Shown here one piece after another: positions 27,387-36,482 of a DNA stretch of 64,000 nucleotides. The stretch covers positions 1 through 64,000 of the forward strand of contig NZ_BCQV01000013.1 in assembly GCF_001552255.1 (NCBI RefSeq), given 5' to 3'. The position numbers were made by a program, and so were the translations under genes. The notes under the pieces were generated by a model that saw nothing but the letters and a program-made list of their open reading frames with translations, had not been told where the DNA came from and did no database searches. Every line of letters begins with the position of its first letter. The stretch's first letter is position 1. This stretch comes from Alicyclobacillus shizuokensis NBRC 103103. GTDB lineage: Bacteria > Bacillota > Bacilli > Alicyclobacillales > Alicyclobacillaceae.

Positions 27387-27561
27387 GTGGCTGAGGATTG
27401 CGCCGCCTCAGTCAAAGCTGCGTGTGGTCGTCTCCACGGAACGGCTCATTTTGAAGGCGCGGGCTTGCATAAGCCCAGGTTGGTTCATCTCCTTTCGTTC
27501 ATTAAAGTGAAGTTTTCTGGCACCCCGCCGACAAGATAGTCAGCGGGGCACTTTCTTTTTT
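27387..27561 (+). ncRNA. small RNA opposite the primase leader
   Basis: About 175 bases between a good plus-strand promoter and an intrinsic terminator (27523-27548, then TTTCTTTTTT). Inside are two further hairpins: GGCTGAGG/CCTCAGTC and GGGCTT/AAGCCC with a 4-base loop. No protein frame with a ribosome site fits. The RNA is antisense to the untranslated leader between the small genes and the primase gene, so it could control primase expression or copy number, as antisense RNAs do in plasmids. The function is inferred. Confidence 0.6.
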
Positions 27562-27565
27562 CGGC

Positions 27566-27721
27566 CTATCTGCGGCCTGCCTTCGCTTCTGCCAGTACGG
27601 TCTCTAACCAGCGCTGGATAGGCGCTCCTATCTCCCGTGTGGACGTGCTATACTGTTTGCGGGATGAATTTTTGTGGGAGTCTCCCCTGGCCGGGAGGCT
27701 CTTTTTTAATGCTCTGAACAT
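27566..27721 (-). CDS. small basic protein (51 aa)
   Basis: Begins MFRALKKSLPARGDSHKNS and ends IQRWLETVLAEAKAGRR. AAAGGAGG lies 8 bases before the ATG, making translation likely. It is highly charged with an amphipathic C-terminal helix. I do not recognise it. It overlaps the end of the preceding gene by 16 bases and is the last small gene before the primase leader. A plus-strand terminator hairpin lies inside its coding sequence. Confidence 0.55.
   Translation of the reverse strand: MFRALKKSLPARGDSHKNSSRKQYSTSTREIGAPIQRWLETVLAEAKAGRR
27646..27707 (+). terminator. extended -10 promoter and terminator hairpin on the plus strand
   Basis: TGCTATACT (27646-27654) is an extended -10 element. 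GAGTCTCCC (27678-27686) then pairs with GGGAGGCTC (27693-27701), followed by TTTTTT. This would yield an RNA of only about 45 bases, antisense to the 51-residue gene. The hairpin is continuous only on the plus strand. Confidence 0.4.
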
Positions 27722-27891
27722 GGCCGTTCCTCCTTTACGCGGCGTGCTGTCAGATATGAGATTCCGGTCCACGGGTCGGACGGTCGCAACCCGAACATTT
27801 TGCAGTACCTCCGCTTGGCGTCTCGCGAATTCTTGGCCCAAAGCCGTAACCAGTCACCGCCCGGCTTGCGCACCTCGTACAAGCTCAGCAT
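27706..27891 (-). CDS. small protein of unknown function (61 aa)
   Basis: Starts MLSLYEVRKPGGDWLRLW, continues KNSRDAKRRYCKMFGLRPS and ends RVKEERPCSEH. AAGGAGG lies 7 bases before the ATG. It is basic, with an aromatic N-terminal strand-like segment. I recognise no family. It is tightly packed with its neighbours (one base shared with the upstream gene, 16 bases overlap downstream), as in an early phage or satellite operon. Confidence 0.6.
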   Translation of the reverse strand: MLSLYEVRKPGGDWLRLWAKNSRDAKRRYCKMFGLRPSDPWTGISYLTARRVKEERPCSEH

Positions 27892-28181
27892 CAGTCGTCC
27901 TCCTTGCTTTCTGAATGCCAGTCTTCATACCCATCCTCACGTCCAGCCTCATACCCATCCTCAAAACCTTCAGAGTGCCCGGCTTCAAATCCAGCCTCAT
28001 ACCCATCCTCAAAACCTTCAGAGTGCCCGGCTTCAAATCCAGCCTCATATCCCGCCGCAAAACCTTCAGAGTGCCCGGCTTCAAATCCCGCCTTATATCC
28101 CGCCGCAAAACCTTCCGAGCGCTTGGCCTCAAACTGTCGTTCCAGAATCTCATTCAGAATCCGCTCACGCTCTGTTGTCAC
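27891..28181 (-). CDS. GX3-repeat protein (96 aa)
   Basis: After a helical start (TTERERILNEILERQFEAKR) the protein is a near-perfect tandem array of four 16-residue units, for example GFAAGYEAGFEAGHSE. That gives 16 consecutive G-x-x-x tetrads before the acidic tail WHSESKEDD. Runs of GX3 tetrads are known from Yae1-type proteins, where they form a helical hairpin. The 48-bp DNA repeat is equally regular, so unit number could change by slippage. The GTG at 28181 is supported by GGAGG and overlaps the upstream stop. Its function is unknown. Confidence 0.65.
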   Translation of the reverse strand: MTTERERILNEILERQFEAKRSEGFAAGYKAGFEAGHSEGFAAGYEAGFEAGHSEGFEDGYEAGFEAGHSEGFEDGYEAGREDGYEDWHSESKEDD

Positions 28182-28483
28182 TTTTCCATCCTCCTTCTGA
28201 CGCATTTCAGGTTTCGTACTGGCCCATCCAGCGACGCGCAAAGCTCATCCATAAACCGGTCAATCTCGTCGCGTTTGAACAAATATTTCGTTCCGAGTCG
28301 GTAGAACGGCAATCCTCTAGGAATGAGCGTGTCCTCAATGGTTCTTTTTGACAGATTCAGGTATTTCGCCAACTCAGCAAATGTCAAAAAATACTTTTGT
28401 TTGGCCAGTTCATCCACGCGGGCCTGAATGGCCTGTTCGAGCATGGCTCGCACGGTCGCTTCGTCCACGTGGATATCAAGCAT
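28178..28483 (-). CDS. helix-turn-helix (excisionase-like) DNA-binding protein
   Basis: 101 residues. The segment YFLTFAELAKYLNLSKRTIE followed by RGLPFYRLGTKYLFKRDEID is a winged helix-turn-helix of the MerR/excisionase type, preceded by a helical N-terminus. It probably binds DNA as an excision factor or early regulator. The gene overlaps the AlpA-like gene upstream by 8 bases and the GX3-repeat gene downstream by 4. Confidence 0.7.
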   Translation of the reverse strand: MLDIHVDEATVRAMLEQAIQARVDELAKQKYFLTFAELAKYLNLSKRTIEDTLIPRGLPFYRLGTKYLFKRDEIDRFMDELCASLDGPVRNLKCVRRRMEK

Positions 28484-28667
28484 GCGGCTTCACCGCGTCC
28501 ACGGTTTCACCGCGCAGCCACGCTTCAATTGCATCGCGGTGAAACATAACGCGCCTGCGAATCCGAACGTGTGGGATCTGTTTGTCCCGAACCATGTAGT
28601 AAATGGTCACAGGAGAGACGCCAAGCAACTCAGCCACTTCCTGCACCGACAGCGTGATTTTGTCCAC
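28476..28667 (-). CDS. AlpA-like excisionase/regulator
   Basis: About 63 residues: ITLSVQEVAELLGVSPVTIY then VRDKQIPHVRIRRRVMFHRD. This is the HTH_17 fold of AlpA/excisionase proteins, first gene of the leftward early operon. I chose the GTG at 28667 because GGAGG lies upstream; ATG 28685 is too close to its own AAGG. In PICIs, AlpA/Rtl-type proteins drive excision and early transcription after the repressor is relieved. Confidence 0.75.
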   Translation of the reverse strand: MDKITLSVQEVAELLGVSPVTIYYMVRDKQIPHVRIRRRVMFHRDAIEAWLRGETVDAVKPHA

Positions 28668-28695
28668 AGTAAGTAGCACCTCCATTTCCTTGGTA

Positions 28696-28774
28696 CAAGT
28701 AAACAATAGCACGTTCCCTAATTAATATCAAGCACACGAATTCAGTTTACTTGCTCATAATTAGTGGGTACTAT
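28696..28774. promoter_or_regulatory. divergent promoters and repressor operators
   Basis: Leftward promoter: TTGATA (28731-28726), 17 bases, TATTGT (28708-28703). Rightward promoter: TTTACT (28746-28751), 17 bases, TACTAT (28769-28774). The 9-mer GTTTACTTG lies at 28745-28753 and, inverted, at 28704-28696. It overlaps the -35 of the rightward promoter and the -10 of the leftward one. These are the likely operators of the element's repressor, giving a lysogeny-type switch. Confidence 0.7.
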
Positions 28775-28799
28775 AGAAAATAAAAAAGGCGGGAAACAG

Positions 28800-29363
28800 A
28801 TGAACGATGATTTCATGGATGATTTAGACCTAGGGCCTGAGGATGTATCCGCGTCAGCGCGGCCTTTTGTTGACTCAGGACCTTTAGACGTAAAGGAATT
28901 CGGAAAATGGCTGAAGGCATTACGCGAAGAGCAGGGGCTAACGCTCACACAATTAGCAGATAAAGTCGGTTATTCAAATCCGTACCTATCTCAAATTGAA
29001 ACCGGGAAAAAGAAAAATCCACCTTCGCCAGAACTCCTCGCGAAACTCGCTGAACATCTTGGCGTTCGGTATTCGGACATGCTCCGCATGGCCGGATATA
29101 CGGACCTGGCGAAAGGAATAGCTCTGAAAGAAGCACAGTCGGATTTTTCTGATACAGCGGACGAATATCGGCTTCTAGAGCTAAAACAACAGGCTAGGCT
29201 GATTCAGGAGATTGCAGACCTGAAAACCTTCCTAAACCGCAAGGTTTCGCCATTCCCAAAATACAACGGGCATGTTCTCACTGAGCAGGACAAGAAACGG
29301 ATATTGGATATGCTCGCCTTGCTCTTTCCACAGTATCAAGAGCCGCCGTCTGAGAGGAAATGA
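28800..29363 (+). CDS. XRE-family repressor of the satellite
   Basis: About 187 residues. A short acidic N-terminus is followed by a Cro/CI-type helix-turn-helix (WLKALREEQGLTLTQLADKV, then SNPYLSQIETGKKKNPPSPE) and a variable C-terminal region without an S24 autoprotease signature. In PICIs such Stl-type repressors lack self-cleavage and are released by binding a helper-phage protein, which fits this architecture. It is read rightward from the switch region and is followed at once by the integrase gene. The ATG at 28800 has GGCGGG upstream. Confidence 0.85.
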   Translation: MNDDFMDDLDLGPEDVSASARPFVDSGPLDVKEFGKWLKALREEQGLTLTQLADKVGYSNPYLSQIETGKKKNPPSPELLAKLAEHLGVRYSDMLRMAGYTDLAKGIALKEAQSDFSDTADEYRLLELKQQARLIQEIADLKTFLNRKVSPFPKYNGHVLTEQDKKRILDMLALLFPQYQEPPSERK

Positions 29364-29366
29364 TAA

Positions 29367-30539
29367 ATGGCACGAGTATATAAACGAGGAAAAAAATGGG
29401 CCTATGTGGTCTACGCGGGCAAAAATCCAGTCACCGGGAAGGACAAGCAGATTACAAAGTCAGGCTTTTTGACCAAAAAGGACGCGCAGCTAGCGGCGGC
29501 AATCGTTGAGCGACAGCTTCACAATCGGGAATACCTTGAACCCTCGAACATCACCTTCGCTGACTTGTGTGGAGACTGGGAACGGCATTATCAGGCCCAG
29601 GGAGCTAAGGCAAGTAGCGTCAGGGCACGAAAAATCGCCCTAAAGCATGTCATCAATGCCATTGGACAAGTCCCAGTCCAACGGATAACGAAAAAAGCAT
29701 ACCAGGATATGATTGATAGCCTAGCCGACAGGTTCAGTCCAAACTACGTGTCCAGCATCCACACGTCCGCGCACATGGTCTTTACCTACGCCCAGGAAAC
29801 TGGGCTTATCCGAGACGTGCCGAGTGCTGGGGTACGCCTGCCTAAAAGGCGCATGACGGTTGAAGATATTGAACAGGAAAGCGCCCTGCCGGACAAGTTT
29901 CTCGAACGGGAAGAGCTAGAGGAATTTCTGTTAGTCGCCAAACGGGAAGGGCTAGAGGGAGACTTATTGGCCTTCACCATGCTGGCCTACACCGGCCTGC
30001 GCATTGGCGAATTGGCAGCGCTGAAATGGTCGGACATTGATTTCGACAATCTCACCCTGAGAGTGGCACGCACCTACTTTAATCCGACAAACAGCACTAA
30101 AAAATTCCAAGTTCTACCGCCGAAAACGAAAAGCTCAATCCGTACCATTCCCATAGACCCGGTTTTGGTGCCCTTGCTTCGGGCACATCAGCGTGAGCAA
30201 GAACAACTGAAAAAGTCACCCTTCTACCAGGACCAAGGCTTCATTTTCACCACGAATGAAGGGTACCCGAAAACCATCAAGCACTTTCACGTCCGGTTAA
30301 AGCGCCTGTTGAAAAAGACAAGCATCACGAAAAACATCACACCGCACTCGTTCCGGCACACCCATACGTCATTGCTGATTGAGGCGAACGTGCATATCAA
30401 GGAGATTCAGGAACGCCTGGGCCACTCCGATATACAGACCACAATGGACATCTACGCCCACATGACCAAAAACATAAAAAGAGACGCCGCGCAGAAGTTT
30501 GGCGACTTCATGCGGGACGTCTCTGATAAACTGCTCTAA
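29367..30539 (+). CDS. int: tyrosine recombinase (integrase)
   Basis: 390 residues. It has an N-terminal arm-binding domain (MARVYKRGKKWAYVVYAGKN), a SAM-like core-binding domain (TFADLCGDWERHYQAQ), and a catalytic domain with Arg in YTGLRIGELAALKW, His-x-x-Arg in HSFRHTHTS, His in RLGHSDIQTT and nucleophile Tyr in MDIYAHMTK. It integrates the element at the groEL 3' end and lies 76 bases from attR. It follows the repressor in the same transcript. Confidence 0.95.
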   Translation: MARVYKRGKKWAYVVYAGKNPVTGKDKQITKSGFLTKKDAQLAAAIVERQLHNREYLEPSNITFADLCGDWERHYQAQGAKASSVRARKIALKHVINAIGQVPVQRITKKAYQDMIDSLADRFSPNYVSSIHTSAHMVFTYAQETGLIRDVPSAGVRLPKRRMTVEDIEQESALPDKFLEREELEEFLLVAKREGLEGDLLAFTMLAYTGLRIGELAALKWSDIDFDNLTLRVARTYFNPTNSTKKFQVLPPKTKSSIRTIPIDPVLVPLLRAHQREQEQLKKSPFYQDQGFIFTTNEGYPKTIKHFHVRLKRLLKKTSITKNITPHSFRHTHTSLLIEANVHIKEIQERLGHSDIQTTMDIYAHMTKNIKRDAAQKFGDFMRDVSDKLL

Positions 30540-30541
30540 AA

Positions 30542-30561
30542 CATGAGCAAAAGCATGAGCA
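30542..30561. repeat. CATGAGCA repeats, probable integrase arm sites (right)
   Basis: Copies at 30542-30549 and 30554-30561, 12 bp apart, between the integrase stop and attR. They match the repeats near attL at 17268-17286. Confidence 0.5.
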
Positions 30562-30580
30562 TTTTCAATGCCCGGCCCTT

Positions 30581-30606
30581 AAAAACCCTTGTGTATCAAG
30601 GATTTT
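30581..30606. terminator. bidirectional terminator at the right end of the element
   Basis: CCTTG/CAAGG with a TGTAT loop, flanked by A runs on the left and T runs on the right (AAAAACCCTTG to CAAGGATTTT). It can terminate int rightward and, on the minus strand, groEL leftward, replacing the native groEL terminator stranded beyond attL. Confidence 0.5.
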
Positions 30607-30615
30607 GGGCTTTTC

Positions 30616-32262
<1,647 letters not shown>

Positions 32263-32287
32263 CTATGTAAGTATCAGCCAACGCCGC

Positions 32288-32572
32288 TTACTTCTGTACG
32301 ACAGCCAGGATGTCGCTCTCACGCAAGATGAGCAGTTCTTCGTTGTCCACCTTGACCTCGGTGCCAGCGTACTTCGAGTAAATGACGCGGTCGCCGACCT
32401 TAACCTCCAGCTCAACCCGCTTCCCGTCCTCGACTCGACCCGGGCCGACGGCGATGATTTCGCCTTCCTGCGGCTTCTCCTTGGCGGTGTCGGGCAGCAC
32501 AATGCCGCTCGCGGTCTTCTCTTCCCGCTCCAGCGGGCGCACCACGACGCGATCTGCGAGTGGTTGAAGCAT
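32288..32572 (-). CDS. groES: co-chaperonin GroES
   Basis: 94 residues, normal length: [20 protein letters not shown], the mobile loop [32 protein letters not shown] and [13 protein letters not shown]. It is the first gene of the groES-groEL operon under CIRCE/HrcA control. Confidence 0.98.
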   Translation of the reverse strand: MLQPLADRVVVRPLEREEKTASGIVLPDTAKEKPQEGEIIAVGPGRVEDGKRVELEVKVGDRVIYSKYAGTEVKVDNEELLILRESDILAVVQK

Positions 32573-32658
32573 GTAAAACCCTCCTCGATAGTGTCATGAA
32601 GGATGCTGCGACCGGCACCCCCGTTGTGGACGAGTGGGCAGACGGGCCGGCCACATTA

Positions 32659-32685
32659 TTAGCACTCAAGACGCACGAGTGCTAA
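32659..32685 (-). promoter_or_regulatory. CIRCE operator (HrcA site)
   Basis: TTAGCACTC-N9-GAGTGCTAA, the perfect consensus inverted repeat, lies between the groESL promoter and the groES start. HrcA bound here represses the operon until heat shock. Confidence 0.97.
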
Positions 32686-32696
32686 CGCCACTGATT

Positions 32697-32725
32697 ATAT
32701 TAAAGGGTCTTCACGGGGATTGCAA
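32697..32725 (-). promoter_or_regulatory. sigma-A promoter of groESL
   Basis: TTGCAA (32725-32720), 17 bases, TAATAT (32702-32697) on the minus strand, just upstream of CIRCE. The remaining stretch to the DUF421 stop (32726-32859) shows no other feature. Confidence 0.65.
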
Positions 32726-32859
32726 GCGAAGAAAAGCGAAGAAAATCGTGGGTATCCATACGGACAGGACCTGCGGGCAGCTAAGCCCCGACCTCGCGTA
32801 CCAACGCGGTCGGCGTGAAGCCCACTGCCCCCCCACGTGCCCATTGCGGGCACGCCGAC

Positions 32860-33720
32860 CTACTCGCGCAGGTACGGCGCCACCTTGTCGATCATCTCCT
32901 GCAGCGTCTTGGCCATCTCGGCGTACAGTTGCTTGGCCTCTTCGCTTTGCGTCTGGAGCGAGAACAATTCGATATCCGCCTGCATCTTTTTCAGGTTGGC
33001 GAGCACCAGCGGTTTTGCCTTCACTTGTGGCTGGGCCACCGAATCGTGGTAAAGGTCCACTACCAGATTGCCGGCCGAGTCGAACTGGGCTACGGCCACG
33101 TCACTGAAGTTGTTGGCGCCTTGTTTGCGGATCTCCGCCAGCAGCCAGTCTTTGCTGTAGCCCATGTGATGCAGGGTTTTCTCCAGCACTTTCCCATTGC
33201 GGATAACCATCTGGGGCAACGCTTGCGGTGACTTGATCATGCCGATGTCGCGCGGGGTCAATGGGTTCAGGTCGGGCTTTTTCATGACGCTCACCTTGCC
33301 GTTGTTCTCAAAGACGGCATATTCCACGTCGGATACGTCGAAGATGTCCTTTTCCCGCAACAGCAGCAGCATCTCCTCCTGAGAGAGGTTACTGCGTTTG
33401 AGGTTTTGTTCTTGTACCTGCCCGTTTTGTATCAAAACCAGCGGCTTGCCGTCCAGCAACACGCCCAGCTTGTACCATTTGCGCTGAACCACCGCGAGGA
33501 GAATCGTCAGCGCCGTCCAGACGACCAGGCTGATGATAGCGTGTTCAATCTTGGTGTCATCCAGGGAGAAGCTGGCAGCGATGTTGCCGATGGTGATGCC
33601 CGCGACATAATCGAAAAACGTGAGTTGTGCAATTTGGCGTTTGCCCATAAGGCGGGCGAGAAGGAACAGGACGATGAACGCAACGATGGATTGGACGGCG
33701 ACTTCAACAACCTGTGGCAT
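32860..33720 (-). CDS. DUF421 membrane protein (YetF-like)
   Basis: 286 residues. Three N-terminal membrane helices contain the family signature LARLMGKRQIAQLTFFDYV and ITIGNIAASFSLDD. The cytosolic YetF domain follows (LLDGKPLVLIQNGQVQEQNL, EMLLLLREKDIFDVSDVEYA). The C-terminal 100 residues are an extra helical extension that many DUF421 proteins carry. The function is unknown; some relatives are spore-membrane proteins. It lies downstream of groEL-groES on the right side in the opposite gene neighbourhood of tatC and is probably monocistronic. Confidence 0.85.
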   Translation of the reverse strand: MPQVVEVAVQSIVAFIVLFLLARLMGKRQIAQLTFFDYVAGITIGNIAASFSLDDTKIEHAIISLVVWTALTILLAVVQRKWYKLGVLLDGKPLVLIQNGQVQEQNLKRSNLSQEEMLLLLREKDIFDVSDVEYAVFENNGKVSVMKKPDLNPLTPRDIGMIKSPQALPQMVIRNGKVLEKTLHHMGYSKDWLLAEIRKQGANNFSDVAVAQFDSAGNLVVDLYHDSVAQPQVKAKPLVLANLKKMQADIELFSLQTQSEEAKQLYAEMAKTLQEMIDKVAPYLRE

Positions 33721-33823
33721 GGCTTCTCCCCCGTACGCGGACCAATTTCGCTAATAGTGTGTCCGAGCACGGAAGAAAAGATGAGGCCACACCGCTTATC
33801 GGCGACTCTCGCGCAAGCGCCCG

Positions 33824-34564
33824 TTACGGCAACGCTTGCTCGGCCGCCCCGGCGCGTCGGGCCTTGCGGCGCTCCACCAACCGCGAGAGAAGGATGCTGG
33901 CCTCGTACAGCGCAATCATCGGCAGCACCACCGACAGATGAGAAACCAACTCCGGCGGACTGATGAGCACGCCGATGACCGAGCAGACAAAATAGGCGTA
34001 CCTGCGGATGCGGCGCAGAAACCGAGGACTAATGACGCCGATGCGGGTGAGGAACACGACCACAATCGGAAGTTCAAAGATGAACCCAAAGGGCAGACAG
34101 ATGTCGGTGACAAATCCGAAATACGCCTGAGCCCGCAGCTGAACATTGAAATTGGCCTCGCTCAGGTGGATGAGGAAATGGAATATGGTGGGAAAAATCA
34201 AAAACCAGGCGAACAATACCCCAAGCACAAACATGATGAGCGCCGCCGGCAACAGACGCAGAGTGTACCGTCGCTCCGTGGGCGTGAGCCCCGGGGCGAC
34301 AAACCGCCAAATGTGATACAGCGCAAACGGCAGCGTCAGCCCGACGGCGACAAGAATGCTGATGAGGAAGTAAACCGTAATCACCTCGCCCGGCGAGATG
34401 ACCATCAGCCGCAGCCCCGCCTCAGCCACCGGCCGGGTGAGGTAGCGATAAATATAAGAAATGAATATCAGGCTGGCCGCAAACATCACGGCCAGCGTCA
34501 CTAAAATATAGATTAGGCGCCTGCGCAGGTCGGCCAGGTGTTCGACAAACGTCATCTTTTGCAA
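33824..34564 (-). CDS. tatC: Sec-independent protein translocase TatC
   Basis: 246 residues with six membrane helices. Family motifs are FVEHLADLRRRLIYILV at the N-terminus, and FVAPGLTPTERR, then FGFIFELPIVVVFLTRIGV. It binds twin-arginine signal peptides and forms the Tat translocon with TatA. The TTG start at 34564 has GGAGG eight bases upstream. It follows tatA in the same direction with a 62-base gap. Confidence 0.97.
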   Translation of the reverse strand: MQKMTFVEHLADLRRRLIYILVTLAVMFAASLIFISYIYRYLTRPVAEAGLRLMVISPGEVITVYFLISILVAVGLTLPFALYHIWRFVAPGLTPTERRYTLRLLPAALIMFVLGVLFAWFLIFPTIFHFLIHLSEANFNVQLRAQAYFGFVTDICLPFGFIFELPIVVVFLTRIGVISPRFLRRIRRYAYFVCSVIGVLISPPELVSHLSVVLPMIALYEASILLSRLVERRKARRAGAAEQALP

Positions 34565-34626
34565 GGTGAAAGCCTCCGGGGCTCGTACTCTCGCCGTCGT
34601 GACACACCGCTCACCGTATCCCTCGC

Positions 34627-34938
34627 CTATTGGCGCGGCTGCCTGTCCCCGCCAGCATCGAGCGTGTCGTCCTCCGACTCCTGAAGTTCTATGGGCTCAA
34701 CGTTCCCTGCCGCGCCGTGGGCCTCCCCGTCCTTGTTGGACGCGGACGGCCTGCCCTTGCCTTTCGCGTCTTCTTTGCCTTCCTGAAACCCTTCCGCCAG
34801 GCCGCTGGTGGCGTTGCGAAACTCGCGCAGCGAACGCCCAAAGGCACGGCCAATCTCCGGCAATTTGCTGGGGCCGAATATGAGCAAAAGGGCGACCAGA
34901 ATGATGACCAGCCCCGACCAACCGATGTTGGACAGCAT
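34627..34938 (-). CDS. tatA: Sec-independent protein translocase TatA
   Basis: 103 residues: one N-terminal membrane helix ([20 protein letters not shown]), the hinge [20 protein letters not shown], and an acidic, disordered tail. This is the pore-forming component of the Tat pathway. GGAGGTGAGA precedes the ATG. Together with tatC this is the minimal Gram-positive Tat system. Confidence 0.95.
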   Translation of the reverse strand: MLSNIGWSGLVIILVALLLIFGPSKLPEIGRAFGRSLREFRNATSGLAEGFQEGKEDAKGKGRPSASNKDGEAHGAAGNVEPIELQESEDDTLDAGGDRQPRQ

Positions 34939-35117
34939 ACCGTCTCACCTCCGAGCGCCCGAAGCGCCCGACATTCTGCCCAAGACTCCATCAGAGACAG
35001 CATTCACCCCCATCATACACGGGCAACAGAAGCCCAGCAAGGCGAAGCCACCTCGTCCGGGCGCAGGCTGGGCCGCGCGCGGACGCCGAAGGAGAGGCAG
35101 CACGCTCAGCAGAACCC

Positions 35118-36152
35118 TCAGTGGGAGAACACGCCCTGGCTTGGCGGTCCCGATAGTCCGTGCCGCGCCATTTTCCGCAGCAATGTGGAATGGCTCAGCC
35201 CCAGCGCCGCCGCAGCCTGCCGGATGCTGGCCGCGGACGCCAGAGCCTCCATCAAGACCTGTTTTTCAGCCCTAGCCATCGCCTCCTGGAAAGAGCGCAC
35301 CCCCCCACCACCGCCGGCCTGCTGGCTGGCCTCGGTGTGCGCCGGGCCGCAAGCGCCCGCTACCGCTCCCGGGGTCACCCCGGGCTCCGCGGCTGGGGAG
35401 CTTGAAGGCAACACGGCCGCCACATCCTCCGCGCCGATCCGCTCGCCATCCATGGTGACACAGAGCCTCTCCATGACGTTGCGCAACTCGCGGACGTTGC
35501 CGGGCCACGGGTACGCCACCAGGAGGCGCTCCGCCGCTCGCGACAGCCGCCGAACCAGGCCATAGGCTTGACAGAATTCGGCCAGGAACGCGTGGCAAAG
35601 CGGCACAATGTCGGCCGGGCGATGCCTCAGGGGCGGCACCCGCAGGTGCACGACCTGCAGCCGATAGTACAGGTCTTCGCGAAATCGCCCCTGCTCGACC
35701 AACGCACGCAAATCTCGGTTGGTGCAGGCGACCACCCGCACGTCCACCGCCTTCGACCAACTCCCGCCTACCCGCCGGATCTCCCGCTCCTGCAGGACGC
35801 GCAGGAGTTTGGCCTGGATGGACGGCGAAAGCTCACCGACCTCGTCCAGCAACAGGGTGCCTTGATTGGCCAGTTCAAAGAGTCCCGTATGGCCCTCGCG
35901 TTTGGCGCCCGTAAAAGCGCCCCGTTCATATCCGAACAATTCCGACTCAAACAGTTGCTCTGGAATCGACGCACAGTTCACCTTAACGAAAGGCTGGTTC
36001 CGCCGCGCACTGTGCTCGTGCACATAGTCGGCCAGCACTTCCTTGCCGCTCCCGGTTTCCCCCTCAATCAAGAGGGTGGTCGGAAACGCGGCCACTTTGC
36101 GCGCCAGTTTCAGCAACGCACGCATCTCTTCACTCTCCGCGACCGGCTCCAT
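35118..36152 (-). CDS. sigma-54-dependent transcriptional activator
   Basis: About 344 residues. It has a central AAA+ domain with Walker A IEGETGSGKEVLADYVHEH, the sigma-54 contact loop ESELFGYERGAFTGAKR, Walker B GTLLLDEVGELS, and PWPGNVRELRNVMERL. A C-terminal Fis-type helix-turn-helix follows (SIRQAAAALGLSHSTLLRKM). No sensory domain precedes it if the ATG at 36152 (behind AAAGGGG) is correct. A longer frame reaches 36863 but crosses the intergenic promoter region. It is divergent from an operon with a perfect -24/-12 promoter, which it probably controls. Confidence 0.88.
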   Translation of the reverse strand: MEPVAESEEMRALLKLARKVAAFPTTLLIEGETGSGKEVLADYVHEHSARRNQPFVKVNCASIPEQLFESELFGYERGAFTGAKREGHTGLFELANQGTLLLDEVGELSPSIQAKLLRVLQEREIRRVGGSWSKAVDVRVVACTNRDLRALVEQGRFREDLYYRLQVVHLRVPPLRHRPADIVPLCHAFLAEFCQAYGLVRRLSRAAERLLVAYPWPGNVRELRNVMERLCVTMDGERIGAEDVAAVLPSSSPAAEPGVTPGAVAGACGPAHTEASQQAGGGGGVRSFQEAMARAEKQVLMEALASAASIRQAAAALGLSHSTLLRKMARHGLSGPPSQGVFSH

Positions 36153-36228
36153 CCCCTGTATTCCCCTTTCCTGTACGCAGTGTGCCGCGCCTGCGGTCGC
36201 CGGACTCTGTGCATGTCCCTGCCGATGC

Positions 36229-36244
36229 GGTGCATTATTGCACC
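36229..36244. promoter_or_regulatory. candidate upstream activator site
   Basis: GGTGCA-TTAT-TGCACC, a perfect 6-bp inverted repeat about 130 bp upstream of the -24 element, in the gap between the activator gene and the operon. It is suitably placed as the enhancer for the divergent activator. Confidence 0.5.
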
Positions 36245-36373
36245 ATTCCTTCCGCTTGTGAACCACTTGCCCCGAACTATCGCATAACCGACACGGTTTG
36301 TAAATGCCTGTCTTGTCCTGAAATCCCCCGGTCCGCAGCAGCAGACCATGGATTTCATCGTTTTCAGGGTCAT

Positions 36374-36388
36374 TGGCACGAAACTTGC
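36374..36388 (+). promoter_or_regulatory. sigma-54 promoter (-24/-12)
   Basis: TGGCACG-N4-TTGC, an exact match to the sigma-54 consensus, about 95 bases before the glutamine-synthetase-like gene. Confidence 0.9.
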
Positions 36389-36482
36389 TTTGGAAACTTG
36401 CGTTAGAAGTCTTCACATCACCGGCGACCTGTCGAATTTCACGGGTGGGTCCCGGTCCTTCAGCGACAGGAGGTGAAAAGGC

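Noticed and set aside
27333-27539. A 68-codon rightward frame in the primase leader
   Set aside because: Its ATG lies upstream of the only good promoter, has no ribosome site, and the encoded sequence is not protein-like; an RNA gene explains the region better.
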